A stretch of DNA of 15,583 nucleotides from Bacteroidales bacterium UBA1197 (GTDB taxonomy: Bacteria > Bacteroidota > Bacteroidia > Bacteroidales > UBA932). Position numbers and translations under genes: made by a program. Within the stretch, counting starts at the first letter, position 1. Each line of letters starts with the position of its first letter. The notes beneath the pieces are model-generated. The model worked only from the letters and a program-made list of their open reading frames with translations, was not told the DNA's origin and searched no databases. Positions 14,684 through 15,583 of this stretch are shown piece by piece. The stretch covers positions 1 to 15,583 of the forward strand of contig DBYB01000020.1 in the NCBI GenBank assembly GCA_002309995.1, given 5' to 3'.

Positions 14684-15583
14684 ATGAGAAGATACATAAT
14701 CGGCCTCTGTGCCATACTGACAATTATGAGTTGTGCCAGGAAGGAAGAAAGCGGATACGTCGGCCCTTCCGATATCAAGATTGAAGACGGCGTTATGACC
14801 CCCGAGGCGCTGCTCTCCCTCGGCCGCCTCGGCGACCCCCGGATCAGCCCCGACGGCAAGACCATACTCTACAGCGTGTCGTGGAACGACATCGCCGCCA
14901 ACCGCAGCTGCCGCAACCTGTGGCTCTGCGATGCCGACGGTTCCAACCACCGCCAGCTTACCCGCTATGCGGCTGGCGTCAGCAACGCCCGCTGGAGCGC
15001 GGACGGCAAATCTGTGTTCTTCCTGCAGAAAGGTCAGATCTGGAAGGCGCCACTGAACGGTTCCAAGCTTGGCAAGAAAGTGCAGCTGAGTGATGTCCCT
15101 GCGGGAATCTCTGAATTCAAACTTTCTCCCGACCAGAAGTCGGTGATATACATTTCAACGATTAAGAACCCCAAGGTGGAGCAGCCGGCAGATTCCGATC
15201 CGGCTCTGGACAAGGCGCAGGCCTACGCCACCGAGGACCTGATGTATCGCCATTGGGACCACTGGGTAACGGAAACGCCCCGCAGTTACGTGGCGTCCCT
15301 GGAGCACGGAATGATTACTCCGGGCAAGTCCACCGATATCCTTGGTGACGAGCCCTTCGAACTGCCGACCGAGCCCTTCGGAGGCGCGGAGCAGCTGGAC
15401 TGGAGCCCCGACGGCCGCTACATCGCTTATTCCTGCCGCAAACTCGTCGGCAAGCAGTATGCGTTCAGCACCAATACGGGCATCTACGTGTACGATATCG
15501 TTTCAGGCGCCACTATCCCTGTGAAGACCGACGGCGGCTACGATACAGACCCCGTCTGGAGCCCCGGCGGCGAGTGGCTGGGC
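14684..15583 (+). CDS. S9 family peptidase lipoprotein, N-terminal part (runs off the right edge)
   Basis: Three hundred codons with no stop are present. The ATG at 14684 begins a lipoprotein signal ending IMSC (Cys17), followed by ARKEE, whose Lys-Glu-Glu resembles surface-export signals of Bacteroidetes lipoproteins. The rest shows beta-propeller blades typical of prolyl-oligopeptidase relatives: GDPRISPDGKTILYSV, ARWSADGKSVFF, FKLSPDQKSVIYIS, LDWSPDGRYIAYS and DPVWSPGGEWLG. The YATEDLMYRHWDHW segment resembles the dipeptidyl-peptidase 5 / acyl-peptidase-like group of Bacteroidota. The catalytic alpha/beta-hydrolase domain with Ser, Asp and His lies beyond the window, so activity and exact subfamily cannot be confirmed. 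It follows the DUF2207 gene by 11 bases (sequence TCAATTGTAAT) and may share its transcript. Confidence 0.85.
   Translation, partial: MRRYIIGLCAILTIMSCARKEESGYVGPSDIKIEDGVMTPEALLSLGRLGDPRISPDGKTILYSVSWNDIAANRSCRNLWLCDADGSNHRQLTRYAAGVSNARWSADGKSVFFLQKGQIWKAPLNGSKLGKKVQLSDVPAGISEFKLSPDQKSVIYISTIKNPKVEQPADSDPALDKAQAYATEDLMYRHWDHWVTETPRSYVASLEHGMITPGKSTDILGDEPFELPTEPFGGAEQLDWSPDGRYIAYSCRKLVGKQYAFSTNTGIYVYDIVSGATIPVKTDGGYDTDPVWSPGGEWLG

Overview
The window looks like a chromosomal segment of a fairly GC-rich member of the Bacteroidales (a Rikenellaceae/Alistipes-like gut lineage is a guess from style, not a demonstrated placement). The reasons are the promoters with a TAnnTTTG-type -7 element, the mostly weak Shine-Dalgarno sequences, a fimbrillin-like lipoprotein with a DNA/RNA non-specific endonuclease domain, the short CstA form, a LemA/DUF2207 pair and an S9 peptidase lipoprotein. 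No tRNA, rRNA, CRISPR array, transposase or phage gene was seen, and there is no gene-free stretch over 300 bases.

Layout. Positions 1-15 hold the first five codons of a leftward gene. Its promoter overlaps the promoter of the rightward gene at 66-2183, a modular surface-type lipoprotein: fimbrillin-like N-terminus, beta-rich middle domain, Asp-Pro linker, calcium-loop-like motif, then the nuclease domain. It converges on a leftward stand-alone TrpB2-type tryptophan synthase beta gene (2205-3569). A 75-base divergent intergenic region separates trpB from a tightly packed rightward run of six genes (3645-12344): FAD-dependent oxidoreductase, galM, short cstA, an unusual family 2 glycosyltransferase, an anaerobic sulfatase maturase (radical SAM/SPASM) and recG. 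Spacings in this run are 10, 3, 0, 3 and -4 bases, so it is very probably one operon with translational coupling. After an AT-rich 37-base gap come lemA, a DUF2207 membrane protein with a glycine-rich tail, and the first 300 codons of an S9 peptidase lipoprotein that runs off the right edge.

How the genes may fit together. GalM, the maturase (which activates sulfatases) and the redox enzyme fit use of sugars or sulfated glycans, and CstA-type carriers import pyruvate or peptides. The nuclease and S9 peptidase fit scavenging at the cell surface. This is inference: no sulfatase, glycoside hydrolase or SusC/D pair is in the window. No clearly new defence or mobile system was found. The least ordinary items are a roughly 38-codon in-frame insertion in RecG carrying a C6/G7/G7 palindrome between helicase motifs II and III, a glycosyltransferase that seems to be one degenerate plus one intact GT-A domain and is coupled to the sulfatase maturase gene, the modular nuclease, and overlapping divergent promoters at the left edge.
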